Shown: positions 52,846 to 60,761 of the stretch, one piece after another
Position numbering within the stretch: position 1 is the stretch's first letter
Layout: every line of letters begins with the position of its first letter
Assembly (NCBI GenBank): GCA_028709805.1
Contig: JAQUTL010000010.1
Span: 17,284 to 81,283 of the forward strand
DNA: 64,000 nucleotides
Direction of reading: 5' to 3'
Source of the DNA: Victivallaceae bacterium
GTDB taxonomy: Bacteria; Verrucomicrobiota; Lentisphaeria; Victivallales; Victivallaceae
Made by a program: the position numbers and the translations under genes
Notes under the pieces: model-generated
What the model was told of the DNA's origin: nothing
The model's input: only the letters and a program-made list of their open reading frames with translations
Databases searched by the model: none

Positions 52846-54315
52846 CTATTCCGTCACAAGCTCGTCGGTGACATAAACGACATAATCCACCACGATGCTG
52901 GCGGTGCAGCGTCTGCCCACCCCAAGCGCCGGACGGGCGTAATTGCGCCGCAAACCCGGCGCGGTCTTTTCTTCATCTTCGGAAACCGCCATAAGTTCGT
53001 CAACCAGTTTCCGTCCTTCGTAATAAGTGGGATCGACCAAGGCGCCGTCTTCAATATTGCCGCGTCTGGCCGACAGGGATGACGCACGCCCGGAAGCCAC
53101 CGTGTTGCGCACTCCTCCTCCTCCTCCGCCCATGCCCATGAGCATTCCCATGTCCATCGCTCCGGCGCCGCCGCCGAAGTTATTGCGGCCGCCGGGCTGC
53201 TGGTTGCGCGCGTCGGTACTGCTCGTGGCCCGGTTGATGTTTTCGTCAACCAGAATCTGCGCACTGTCAAAGTCCTTCATCAGCGACATCCGCCGGACAA
53301 TGTAAACTCGACTGTCCTTATAGGCGTCGGCAAAATCCCGCGTCAGCTGGCGAATATTGTCAAGCGTGCCGGAGACCTCAACCTGAAAGCGGTAATAGCG
53401 GAATCCGCCGTCTCCGTCAACACCGGTAATCGTATCAACCGAAAAGTCTTCCAGCGAGGCAACCTTGCTTGCCGCAATCCGTCCGGCCAGATCGCAGATG
53501 ATATCCCACACCTTTCCGATATCCACCATCATTTCCTTGCTCGGCTTTCCATCGCCGGAACTGACGAACGAAAAACTCTGCGCGTTGTCGCCCAATCCGA
53601 CATTGCCTTCGGTGAACTTCTTGATCAGCTTGCTGCGCACATTGTCCACATAGACCTTGCAGCGCGCCTCGTTGTCGCCGAACGACCGCGGCACGCCGAG
53701 ACTGGACATCAGAAGCTCTTTTGCCGACACCGAGTCGGAACCGTTGATGTCCTCAAGCGTATATTTCTGAGCCTCTTCGACAAAGGCCTTCATCGCGTTT
53801 TCCCAGCGGTCCTTGTCCCATTTTGCCTTCACCGGAATCGCGGTCTCGGTGCCGTCCTCGGCCGTCACCGTTTCCGGCTGCTCGTCACCGGTCAGTCCGC
53901 CGGATTCAACAAACAGCGCATATATCTGATCCGGACGCTGGTTTTTTGCAATGCCGGCTTCCCAAAAAGCCCGGAACATCGCCCGGAAGTCCACAGTGGC
54001 AATACCGAGCGACTCGCTGAAACGCTCCAGCGCCCGCTCGTAGGGCCGTCCGAAATAACGGTGAAGCTCATCAAGCTTCTGACGGTACTTTACGGTGTCG
54101 GACTCAATGGTCTCCAAATTCTCCTGTGCCGGAGACGGCTTCGAGTCATTCAATCTTTTGATGGCGTCCTTCTGGGCATTCAGACGGTTGGCGGCGTCCA
54201 GCCGCTTACCGTTCTGCATCAACACCATTACCAGCAACGCCAACACGATAACCACGGAAACGCCGATGGCAATCACGAATCCGATATGTTTTTTCAAAAA
54301 TCTTTTCATATCCAT
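52846..54315 (-). CDS. Amuc_1100-like pilus-associated protein (PilO-like layout)
   Basis: 489 residues. A short cytoplasmic start and one membrane segment (HIGFVIAIGVSVVIVLALLVMVL) are followed by a coiled coil (NRLNAQKDAIKRLNDSK...LETIESDTVKYRQKLDEL), an alpha-rich middle region and a ferredoxin-like fold (FRYYRFQVEVSGTLDNIRQLTRDFAD...SRVYIVRRMSL) like PilO/Amuc_1100. A Met/Gly-rich stretch (GGGAGAMDMGMLMGMGGGGGG) precedes the C-terminal region ending in CTASIVVDYVVYV. The A. muciniphila homologue by position, Amuc_1100, is a surface-exposed protein that affects host barrier and immune signalling. Whether this protein has any such effect is unknown. Confidence 0.8.
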   Translation of the reverse strand: MDMKRFLKKHIGFVIAIGVSVVIVLALLVMVLMQNGKRLDAANRLNAQKDAIKRLNDSKPSPAQENLETIESDTVKYRQKLDELHRYFGRPYERALERFSESLGIATVDFRAMFRAFWEAGIAKNQRPDQIYALFVESGGLTGDEQPETVTAEDGTETAIPVKAKWDKDRWENAMKAFVEEAQKYTLEDINGSDSVSAKELLMSSLGVPRSFGDNEARCKVYVDNVRSKLIKKFTEGNVGLGDNAQSFSFVSSGDGKPSKEMMVDIGKVWDIICDLAGRIAASKVASLEDFSVDTITGVDGDGGFRYYRFQVEVSGTLDNIRQLTRDFADAYKDSRVYIVRRMSLMKDFDSAQILVDENINRATSSTDARNQQPGGRNNFGGGAGAMDMGMLMGMGGGGGGVRNTVASGRASSLSARRGNIEDGALVDPTYYEGRKLVDELMAVSEDEEKTAPGLRRNYARPALGVGRRCTASIVVDYVVYVTDELVTE

Positions 54316-54328
54316 TAGCCTCTTCGGG

Positions 54329-56161
54329 TTACTGTTGTTCTACCGCTTCCTTCAGACGCAGACGAATGCGGAAGGAGGTGATGTTCATGTCGCCGTCGGT
54401 TCCCTGTGAGTACTCGTACACGAATGACTCGCTGTCTCCGCCGGCGAATATCTCCGATTTGCCAAGATTTTCCTGCAACACGGTCTCCGGCGGAACTCCT
54501 CCGGAAAGCACCAGCGAATGCCCCTCGACCACGATCCATTCGACCGAGTCGATCGGCTTGACCCGCGACTGCGCCAAATTTAGGTTGCTGACCGCCTTGA
54601 GTTTTCCGCCCGCCATGGGCATGCCCATCATCATCATGTCGGGATTCATCATTCCGGGCATCATCATATTGTTTTGACGCTTCAGTTCGCTTTCAAGCTC
54701 GGCGCCATAGGGTTCGATATAGGTGAACCACATTGTATCCGGCATAACCCGTTCCAGTTCCATGATAATGCCGCTCCACCGGTCGCGGGCGTCGATATAT
54801 TTCAGCGCGGTCGCATAGTCGGACAACGCACCGTCCAAAGCACTTTTCGCGGTCCGAACCTTGTCCGCCTGCGCTTTGGTCGCATTATATTTGCCCTGGC
54901 TCTGCTCCACCAGGCGCTCGTCATATTCCGTGCGTTTCTGCAGACCGAACAACAACAGCCCCATGCAGATGATGGCCGAAACAGCGCTGGCGTAAAAAAA
55001 CGGCTTTCTGCGCCGCAGAATCTCATCTTGCTTGATCGACTTGGACATCAGAGAAATCTGAACCGGGCAGTTGAACGCATGCCGCAGACCGATACCGATC
55101 AGCGGCGGAAACAGCTGGGCGACATTTTTCAGCGCCTCGCGGTCAACGCCGTCCCCGATTTGCACAACCGGGAAAACGTTCAGGTACTCGACCGGAACGC
55201 GAAGTTTTTCGCAGAAAAAGTGTGGTGTATATGGAATAATCGACGATCCGCCGCACAAAAACATGCGTTCCGGCTTGCTTCCGGAATATTGTGAGCGCCA
55301 CAGGTTGATCGACCGGCTGACCTCGCCGTGCAGCCGGGTCATCACGTTGCGGGCGACCTTGCTTATGGTGGCCGCCACTTCGGAATCCGGATCCTCGTAA
55401 GCGCCGCCCAACGCAATAAAGCAGTGGCGGCGTTTCAACTCTTCGGCGTCGGCAAAACTGATATTGAACTCTTTGGCAATCTGCTGGGTCAACGCGTCGC
55501 CGGCGATTGGAATCGACCTGACAAAGATACGTCCGCGCTCAACGAATACCAAACTGGAACTGCGACCGCCGATGTCCAGAATCATATCGCAGCTTGACTC
55601 GCCAAGCTGATTCGCTTTCGCGGCGTTGAAGATCGCGGTCGGCGCTATTTCAATGGAAAGTATTTCCTTGCCGGAGTCCTGCACCACGTCGGTAACGATC
55701 GACAGCAGGTCGGCCTTAACCGCAACATACAGTGCTTCAAGCTCGTCGCTGCTGTCCAGCTCCTCCTCGTCGCTGGTGGAACCGGCATGACGTATAAGCT
55801 GATAAGCCCAGGCCACCTCGTCCATTGGATATGGAACCGTCTGGCGGGCTTCAAATTCAATAATTTTGGCGAGTTGTTCACGCTGTCCGGCCAGCGGCGG
55901 CAACTTGCTCAACCGGGAAAATGCCGCCTGACCGGAGATGGAAATACGCACGCTCTTGGCACTGAAAGTGTTGCCCTGCATCATTTTGCGATAAGTTACC
56001 GCGAAGCCGTCGAGAAAATCTCCCTGCGCGTAGCTTTCATCATATTCCTGCACCGCATAGCAGTCAAGCACCAGTGCGCCGGACGCGCCGGCTGTGAACT
56101 CGGCCATCTTCAGGCTGCTGCCGCCAACATCAATCGCCAGTATCGTGTTTTCCTTTGCCAT
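54329..56161 (-). CDS. PilM-PilN-like fusion protein (Amuc_1101-like)
   Basis: 610 residues. Residues 1-370 are an actin-like PilM ATPase: ILAIDVGGSSLKMAEF (phosphate 1), the long middle domain, CDMILDIGGRSSSLVFV (phosphate 2), VPYPMDEVAWAYQLI and ERMFLCGGSSIIP (adenosine). Residues 385-405 form a membrane segment (PFFYASAVSAIICMGLLLFGL), followed by a coiled coil and a PilN-like region with IDARDRWSGIIMELERVMPDTMWFTYIEP. A Met-rich insert (MMMPGMMNPDMMMMGMPMAGG) lies near 500. PilM and PilN are usually separate proteins that bind each other inside the cell and in the membrane; here they are one chain. It is the first gene of the five-gene pilus operon. Confidence 0.9.
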   Translation of the reverse strand: MAKENTILAIDVGGSSLKMAEFTAGASGALVLDCYAVQEYDESYAQGDFLDGFAVTYRKMMQGNTFSAKSVRISISGQAAFSRLSKLPPLAGQREQLAKIIEFEARQTVPYPMDEVAWAYQLIRHAGSTSDEEELDSSDELEALYVAVKADLLSIVTDVVQDSGKEILSIEIAPTAIFNAAKANQLGESSCDMILDIGGRSSSLVFVERGRIFVRSIPIAGDALTQQIAKEFNISFADAEELKRRHCFIALGGAYEDPDSEVAATISKVARNVMTRLHGEVSRSINLWRSQYSGSKPERMFLCGGSSIIPYTPHFFCEKLRVPVEYLNVFPVVQIGDGVDREALKNVAQLFPPLIGIGLRHAFNCPVQISLMSKSIKQDEILRRRKPFFYASAVSAIICMGLLLFGLQKRTEYDERLVEQSQGKYNATKAQADKVRTAKSALDGALSDYATALKYIDARDRWSGIIMELERVMPDTMWFTYIEPYGAELESELKRQNNMMMPGMMNPDMMMMGMPMAGGKLKAVSNLNLAQSRVKPIDSVEWIVVEGHSLVLSGGVPPETVLQENLGKSEIFAGGDSESFVYEYSQGTDGDMNITSFRIRLRLKEAVEQQ

Positions 56162-56245
56162 ACAAATATCTTTTATGTTAGAGTTAATCTAAATGCTTCG
56201 CGCAACCGCCGTCACAATGCGAAAACACACCGGGTTCGGCAAAAT

Positions 56246-56273
56246 ATAATACAACCTGATTTCTATTTTGCAA
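56246..56273 (-). promoter_or_regulatory. Promoter of the five-gene pilus operon
   Basis: On the minus strand TTGCAA and TATTAT are separated by 16 bases. The predicted leader before the pilM/N start is about 75-80 bases. The operon ends at the terminator at 46231-46257. Confidence 0.6.
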
Positions 56274-56331
56274 GGACCAAAGCCGTATAAAACAATGACA
56301 TTGCATCAAAAAAACATATTTTTTTATCAAA

Positions 56332-56721
56332 TCACTGTTTGGACGAAGCTTTTTCTGCGTCCGGAGCTGCCGAAGGAGCCGACCCCCCGTCGGTCGCGGC
56401 GGATGGCTGACGCGGCTGCATGGAGGCCGAAATGCCGCTGAGCACTTCCGCCTCGCGCTGCCGCTCGTTCACGTCGGCACGATGACCGATCAGGAATGCC
56501 AATCCCAGCGCCAGCACGAAAAACACGCTGGTCAGGACAACCGTCAGTTTGGTAAGATGGCTTCCCATCTGCGCGCCGAAGACCGACTGGCCGATACCGC
56601 CGAAGGCGGCTCCCATCCCTCCGGACTTCGACGGCTGAACCAGCACCAGACAGATCAGCAGCAGCGACACAATCACCACCGCCACGCATATCACATTTAT
56701 CAGTATATCGATGCCGCTCAT
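56332..56721 (-). CDS. secG: Preprotein translocase subunit SecG
   Basis: 129 residues with two membrane segments (INVICVAVVIVSLLLICLVLVQ and KLTVVLTSVFFVLALGLAFLIG) joined by the SecG signature VQPSKSGGMGAAFGG...GQSVFGAQMGSHLTK. The hydrophilic Ala/Ser/Pro tail after the second segment is longer than in E. coli SecG. It joins SecY and SecE in the membrane. It follows tpiA by nine bases, a tpiA-secG arrangement common in bacteria. Confidence 0.93.
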   Translation of the reverse strand: MSGIDILINVICVAVVIVSLLLICLVLVQPSKSGGMGAAFGGIGQSVFGAQMGSHLTKLTVVLTSVFFVLALGLAFLIGHRADVNERQREAEVLSGISASMQPRQPSAATDGGSAPSAAPDAEKASSKQ

Positions 56722-56730
56722 AACATGTTC

Positions 56731-57510
56731 CTACTTGGAGCTGGCGCCCTTGAGCGCATTGGCAATCAGAGCCGCAAAACTGTCGGCCTTAAGCGCGGCG
56801 CCGCCGATCAGGCCGCCGTCGATGTCCTTCTGCGCGGCCAAGGCCTCGGCGTTCTCGGCCTTCATGCTGCCGCCGTACTGAATACGGACCAGCTCGGCAA
56901 CTTCCCGGCCGTACAGCGCGGTAAGCTTTTCGCGAATGCAGGCGTGCGTTTCCTCCGCCATTTCCGGCGTTGCGGTCTTGCCGGTGCCGATGGCCCAAAC
57001 CGGCTCGTAGGCGATGACCACGTTCCGGATTCCGATCTTGCAAATATCCTTCAGGCCGCCTTCAAGCTGCCGATCGAGAACCGCCTTGGTCTGGTTGCCC
57101 TCGCGCTCCTGGAGCGTCTCTCCGACGCACATGATGACGGTGAATCCGGCCTTGAGGCCGGCGATGGCGCGTTTGTTCACGGTGTCATCGGTTTCTCCGA
57201 AATACTGGCGGCGTTCGCTATGGCCGACGATAACATATTCAATACCGGTTTCCTTAAGCATGGCGGCGGAGATTTCGCCGGTGAATGCGCCGGATTCGGC
57301 CCAATGAATGTTCTGCGCACCCACCTTGACATTGCTTCCCCTGGCGGCCTCGACGACGGCTGACACGGTGGTGAACGGCGGGCAGACGACCACGTCGCAA
57401 ACATTTTTATACTGGGCGACCAGCGGCTTCAAGGCCTCGACCAACGCGACGCCTTCGGCGGCAGTCTTGTTCATTTTCCAGTTTCCGGCGATAATCAATT
57501 TTCTGGCCAT
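56731..57510 (-). CDS. tpiA: Triosephosphate isomerase
   Basis: ATG 57510 with AAGGAG eight bases upstream; the track start at 57516 is a TTG two codons earlier. 259 residues. Motifs are GNWKMNKTAAE (with the catalytic Lys), YVIVGHSERRQYFGE (His), VIAYEPVWAIGTGKTATP (Glu) and IQYGGSMKAENAEALAAQKDIDGGLIGGAAL. It interconverts dihydroxyacetone phosphate and glyceraldehyde-3-phosphate in glycolysis. Confidence 0.98.
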   Translation of the reverse strand: MARKLIIAGNWKMNKTAAEGVALVEALKPLVAQYKNVCDVVVCPPFTTVSAVVEAARGSNVKVGAQNIHWAESGAFTGEISAAMLKETGIEYVIVGHSERRQYFGETDDTVNKRAIAGLKAGFTVIMCVGETLQEREGNQTKAVLDRQLEGGLKDICKIGIRNVVIAYEPVWAIGTGKTATPEMAEETHACIREKLTALYGREVAELVRIQYGGSMKAENAEALAAQKDIDGGLIGGAALKADSFAALIANALKGASSK

Positions 57511-57573
57511 TTCCAAGCTCCTTACATATTTATTAATAATGACAAATAAAAAAGTTTACATCGACAGTCAGTA

Positions 57574-57602
57574 AAGATAGCACGTAAGTGATTTTTTTTC
57601 AA
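57574..57602 (-). promoter_or_regulatory. Promoter of the tpiA-secG operon
   Basis: On the minus strand TTGAAA and TATCTT are separated by 17 bases, about 64 bases before the tpiA start codon. Confidence 0.6.
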
Positions 57603-57689
57603 CCCAGCCCAAAGGAAAAACTGGAATAAAGTTTGGAGGTAAATCCCACACCTGTCCTAACAATTTTCTGAATGTGTGAAAAAAAGTGG

Positions 57690-58450
57690 AGCCAACTTGC
57701 CTGCAACAGTATATTACGATAGCCCAAATAAACAAGGAGACTCCGTTTTGAAAAAATAGTCATGAAACACAATGGAGACAAATACAAACAGACCTTTGAC
57801 TGTTGGGTACATTTTGTGTCGATGATCTTCTGTCAACCGCCCCATGCCAACAGTTTGCGGAAGATTTGCGGCGACCTGAAAATCTGCGGAGGAAACCTCA
57901 ACCACCCGGGAGTGGAGACGGTTCCGGGCAAATCAAATCTGTCGTATGCGAATCGACATATAGATACGGAAATCTTCAAGGCGTTATTTTTCATGTTATT
58001 GGATCACTGCAAGACGGTTGCGCCGAACCATGAATTTGTCTTCAAACGGAAGTTGTACAGTCTGGATGCAACGCTGTGGTTGTCTGCGATGTAGTGAATC
58101 ACCGGACGCTGGTTCTGTTGACGAATAACTTTGATCTTGGTGCCAAAACCATTGACGACATCTATAAATTCCGTTGACAGATCGAATGCTTTTTCAAGAT
58201 GCTCAAACCGAATTTCAAGATCAAAACGTTCATCGGAACCAGTGAAAACGCGGTCAAGATTCAAGTTGGGACAGCGCTTATCGCCATTCTGCTGACAAAG
58301 TATCTGAAGTTTCTGTCGAAGGCGGGATGGCACTTCTCGACGCCGATGGCGTTTTTGAAGCGGAATCTCTTTGTATATCGTGATTTGAGCCAATGGTTGG
58401 ATCAACCGTTCACCCGACCGCCGGAGCCGGCGCGTTTTCAGCTGGGACTT
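57690..58450 (+). pseudogene. IS4-type transposase remnant with internal deletion and a stop codon
   Basis: Two parts of a DUF4372-type IS4-family transposase are readable. The N-terminal part (KHNGDKYKQTFDCWVHFVSMIFCQ, NLNHPGVETVPGKSNLSYANRH, FKRKLYSLDAT) is followed directly, in another frame, by the C-terminal part (VVNHRTLVLLTNNFDLGAKTIDDIYKFR...QIECFFKMLKPNFKIKTFIGTSENAVKIQ). The central catalytic region with the two Asp residues is missing. A TGA at 58175-58177 replaces the usual Trp of the YREK-type signature (Y..FRWQIE). The extreme N-terminus (IAQINKETPF) is also frame-shifted. No terminal inverted repeats were found. It is inactive. Confidence 0.85.
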
Positions 58451-58595
58451 GCTTTTTTTCGTTTTTTTGTTCTATATCTGTTGTGCCGGAGAAAGCGTCT
58501 GGCGACAGCCGTGCGGCTCCATCGCAAAAAATGCGCGCCGCGGACCGTTCGGAGACGGGGCGGCGGTTCGCGTTCGCGCTAAATCGGAATAACAG

Positions 58596-59330
58596 TCAGG
58601 AGAGGAACCGGATTGCGTCCGGGAGCTGTCCGAAATCATAGATGATATAGTCGGGATCGACTCCGTGCGACTTCTGATCGCCCTGACCGGACTTGAAGAA
58701 GACGGTCTTCATTCCGGCCCGGTGTGCGCCCCATACGTCGCGGTACATGTCGTTGCCGATAAAAATCGCCTCGTCCGGCGTCACATCAAGTGTTTCCAGC
58801 GCGTTGGCGTACATTCGCGGATCGGGTTTGCGGAATCCGAAATCGCTGGAGATCACGATCGGCTGGAAATAGCCGGTCAGTCCCACGCAGTCGAGTTCGG
58901 CCACCGCCCACAGCCGCTGTGCGTCGGACACAGCGGCTATGGTATAATTGGCGCGCAGATAATTCAACACCTCGCGTGCGCCCGGGTAAAGGCGGAGGCG
59001 GAGCAGCGAGGCGGCCCGGAAGGTCTCGGCCAGAATTTCCGGCAGCAGCCGGCGTTTTTCCGGAGGCAGACTCCAGGTGTAGTCTCCGGCCCGTTCGTCG
59101 ATTATGGACTGGAATATTTCGAGAACGTCGAATTCCGGGAATTCTTCGGCGCTGTCGCGGCGCATATCTTTGTTGAGCCGCCAGTACAGTTCGCGGAAGT
59201 CGTCGGCTGAGGTCGCGGCGCCGTAGAATGACAGCAAATTGGCGACGGTGCGGTATATTTCGTCGCGCGATTCGTCGGTTAAAATATCGATGATTGTGCC
59301 ATTAAGGTCGAAAAGGAGTGCTTTTATCAT
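58596..59330 (-). CDS. HAD-superfamily hydrolase (HAD-IA type), DxN variant
   Basis: 244 residues. Motif I is LLFDLNGTIID: the nucleophile Asp is present, but the second Asp (general acid/base) is Asn. Motif II lies at YTIAAVSDAQRLWAV, motif III Lys at DFGFRKPDPRMYANAL, and motif IV at AIFIGNDMYRDVWGAHRAGM. A helical cap of about 120 residues follows motif I, as in subfamily IA. Typical substrates are phosphorylated sugars or nucleotides; the substrate is unknown. It lies four bases after the stop of the APH-like kinase gene. Confidence 0.85.
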   Translation of the reverse strand: MIKALLFDLNGTIIDILTDESRDEIYRTVANLLSFYGAATSADDFRELYWRLNKDMRRDSAEEFPEFDVLEIFQSIIDERAGDYTWSLPPEKRRLLPEILAETFRAASLLRLRLYPGAREVLNYLRANYTIAAVSDAQRLWAVAELDCVGLTGYFQPIVISSDFGFRKPDPRMYANALETLDVTPDEAIFIGNDMYRDVWGAHRAGMKTVFFKSGQGDQKSHGVDPDYIIYDFGQLPDAIRFLS

Positions 59331-59334
59331 GGTG

Positions 59335-60339
59335 TCATCCTTTCAGGCATTGCTTGCCCTCATATATCAGTTTGCGGCGATAGTCGCTTGACAGGTAGTT
59401 GTTTCTGGCTATTCTGAGCAGATTTATCCCCATGTAGAACGGAACGCGTTGCGCTATGGAGTGGAATGCGGCGGCGCGGTCCGGAAAATGACAGGCGTAT
59501 TCCCAGAGAAAGTGGCCGATGAACGGTTCGGCCCGGCCGCGGTCGCCGGTGGCGGCCATGAAAAAGTGGGCGAGTTCACCGACAACACGGCCAACGTCGT
59601 GAACCCGGTCGGCGCGGCGCAGCCGTTCGAGGTCGAAGGTGATGACGTACTTGTCGTCACCGAAAAGAAAGTTTTCCGGCGTGGCGTCGCCGTGAACGAT
59701 CACCTGACGGTCCTCCCGAACGCAAGGCATGCCGTTCCAGCGGTCGCGGAGATGGTAGAGTTCGGCATCTTCGCCGCCATTGAGCAGTCCGGCTCGTCTC
59801 ACGTCGGCGATCAGCGACCCGGCGTATGAATACGCCTCGTTGAAATCGACCGGATATTCGTTGACTGTCCGGTTGTGGAACCGGCTGAGAAACCAAGCCA
59901 GCGCGGTGAGTTTTGCGAACAAGAGCGCGTCGTTGTTCTCCCGGATGGCGCGGCTGATGACGCTGCTCATCGACTCGCCGTAGCAGTATTCGATCACCAG
60001 CAGCGAGCCGAGATCGCGGTTGCGGCCCAGCGGTCTGGCCACATAGTGCGGTCCGCGGTCAAAACCTAATCCGCGCATAAGGCAAAGGTGGTGAAACTCG
60101 CGCTCCATGCGCTGTTCGGCGGCGGCGCGGTTCGGACGGCGCGCTGAATGGAAGAATTTTCCGATGAATTTTGCGCCGGTATGAACCTCTTCGTATAAGT
60201 AAACGTCATTGGAGGCGTTGTATTTGAATACGCGGTAATCGCAGTGTTGACACGGCGCGGTCTGCGGCTGGATTTCGTATCTGAGATAGTCGTAAAGATG
60301 GTCGCTGTGCGTCAGCATGCCGAGAAAGTTCAAGCTCAT
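59335..60339 (-). CDS. APH-like kinase/phosphotransferase
   Basis: 334 residues of the aminoglycoside-phosphotransferase/choline-kinase fold. Seen are the ATP-binding start (DVYLYEEVHTGAKFIGKFF with the Lys), LLVIEYCYGESMSSVI, Brenner motif VIVHGDATPENFLF and the metal site YVITFDLERLRRADRVHDVG (Asp with Glu). The C-terminal region is helical. An N-terminal segment of about 50 residues with a CxxC pair (PCQHCDYR) precedes the kinase fold. It probably phosphorylates a small molecule or glycan and lies before the HAD hydrolase, a possible kinase/phosphatase pair. Confidence 0.82.
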   Translation of the reverse strand: MSLNFLGMLTHSDHLYDYLRYEIQPQTAPCQHCDYRVFKYNASNDVYLYEEVHTGAKFIGKFFHSARRPNRAAAEQRMEREFHHLCLMRGLGFDRGPHYVARPLGRNRDLGSLLVIEYCYGESMSSVISRAIRENNDALLFAKLTALAWFLSRFHNRTVNEYPVDFNEAYSYAGSLIADVRRAGLLNGGEDAELYHLRDRWNGMPCVREDRQVIVHGDATPENFLFGDDKYVITFDLERLRRADRVHDVGRVVGELAHFFMAATGDRGRAEPFIGHFLWEYACHFPDRAAAFHSIAQRVPFYMGINLLRIARNNYLSSDYRRKLIYEGKQCLKG

Positions 60340-60546
60340 ATTTTAAGCTCCCCGCCGTTGACGGCCCGGTTGGACAGCGCAGCGTGTTTGCGGAACATAT
60401 TCATATTTTATCTTTTTCCGGCGCGGACGGCGTTGTCCGCAAAAAACCGGCAATGATTATAAATACCGTTGCAATGGAAAAAATCAAGGTGTTCAAGCGA
60501 TAAAATGCTGAAAGTCGCAGTCTGGCGCGGCGGAGGGGACAAATAA
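60340..60546. other. Part of a 420-base intergenic region
   Basis: The gap between the APH-like gene and the DUF4091-like gene holds a possible promoter, a strong terminator and a short open minus-strand frame (60628-60735, AFNGKIGRIPEWAAVAMKLI then stop) without a start codon. That frame might be a gene remnant, but is too short to judge. Confidence 0.4.
60456..60487 (-). promoter_or_regulatory. Possible promoter of the APH-like kinase gene
   Basis: On the minus strand TTGATT and a perfect TATAAT are separated by 20 bases, which is longer than optimal; the -10 match is the main evidence. Confidence 0.35.
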
Positions 60547-60579
60547 AAAACCGTTCCGGCGGACTGCCGGAACGGTTTT
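60547..60579 (-). terminator. Strong terminator after the DUF4091-like gene
   Basis: AAAACCGTTCCGGC/GCCGGAACGGTTTT forms a perfect 14-bp stem with a five-base loop. The T run on the minus strand (TTTTTTATTTG) is the better one; weaker termination on the plus strand is possible. Confidence 0.85.
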
Positions 60580-60761
60580 GCATTGATGGCAAACAGTGTC
60601 AAGCCATGCGCCATAAAGATTCAACTGTCAAATCAATTTCATGGCGACGGCCGCCCACTCCGGAATCCGTCCGATTTTTCCGTTGAACGCAACCGGGGTG
60701 AGACAACGGCCATTTATGATTTTTAATTTTCTGCAAGTTGTTTATTTATGTGCTGTTATAC

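Noticed and set aside
60628-60735. Open minus-strand frame AFNGKIGRIPEWAAVAMKLI
   Set aside because: Too short, no start codon and no family recognised; mentioned only as a possible remnant.
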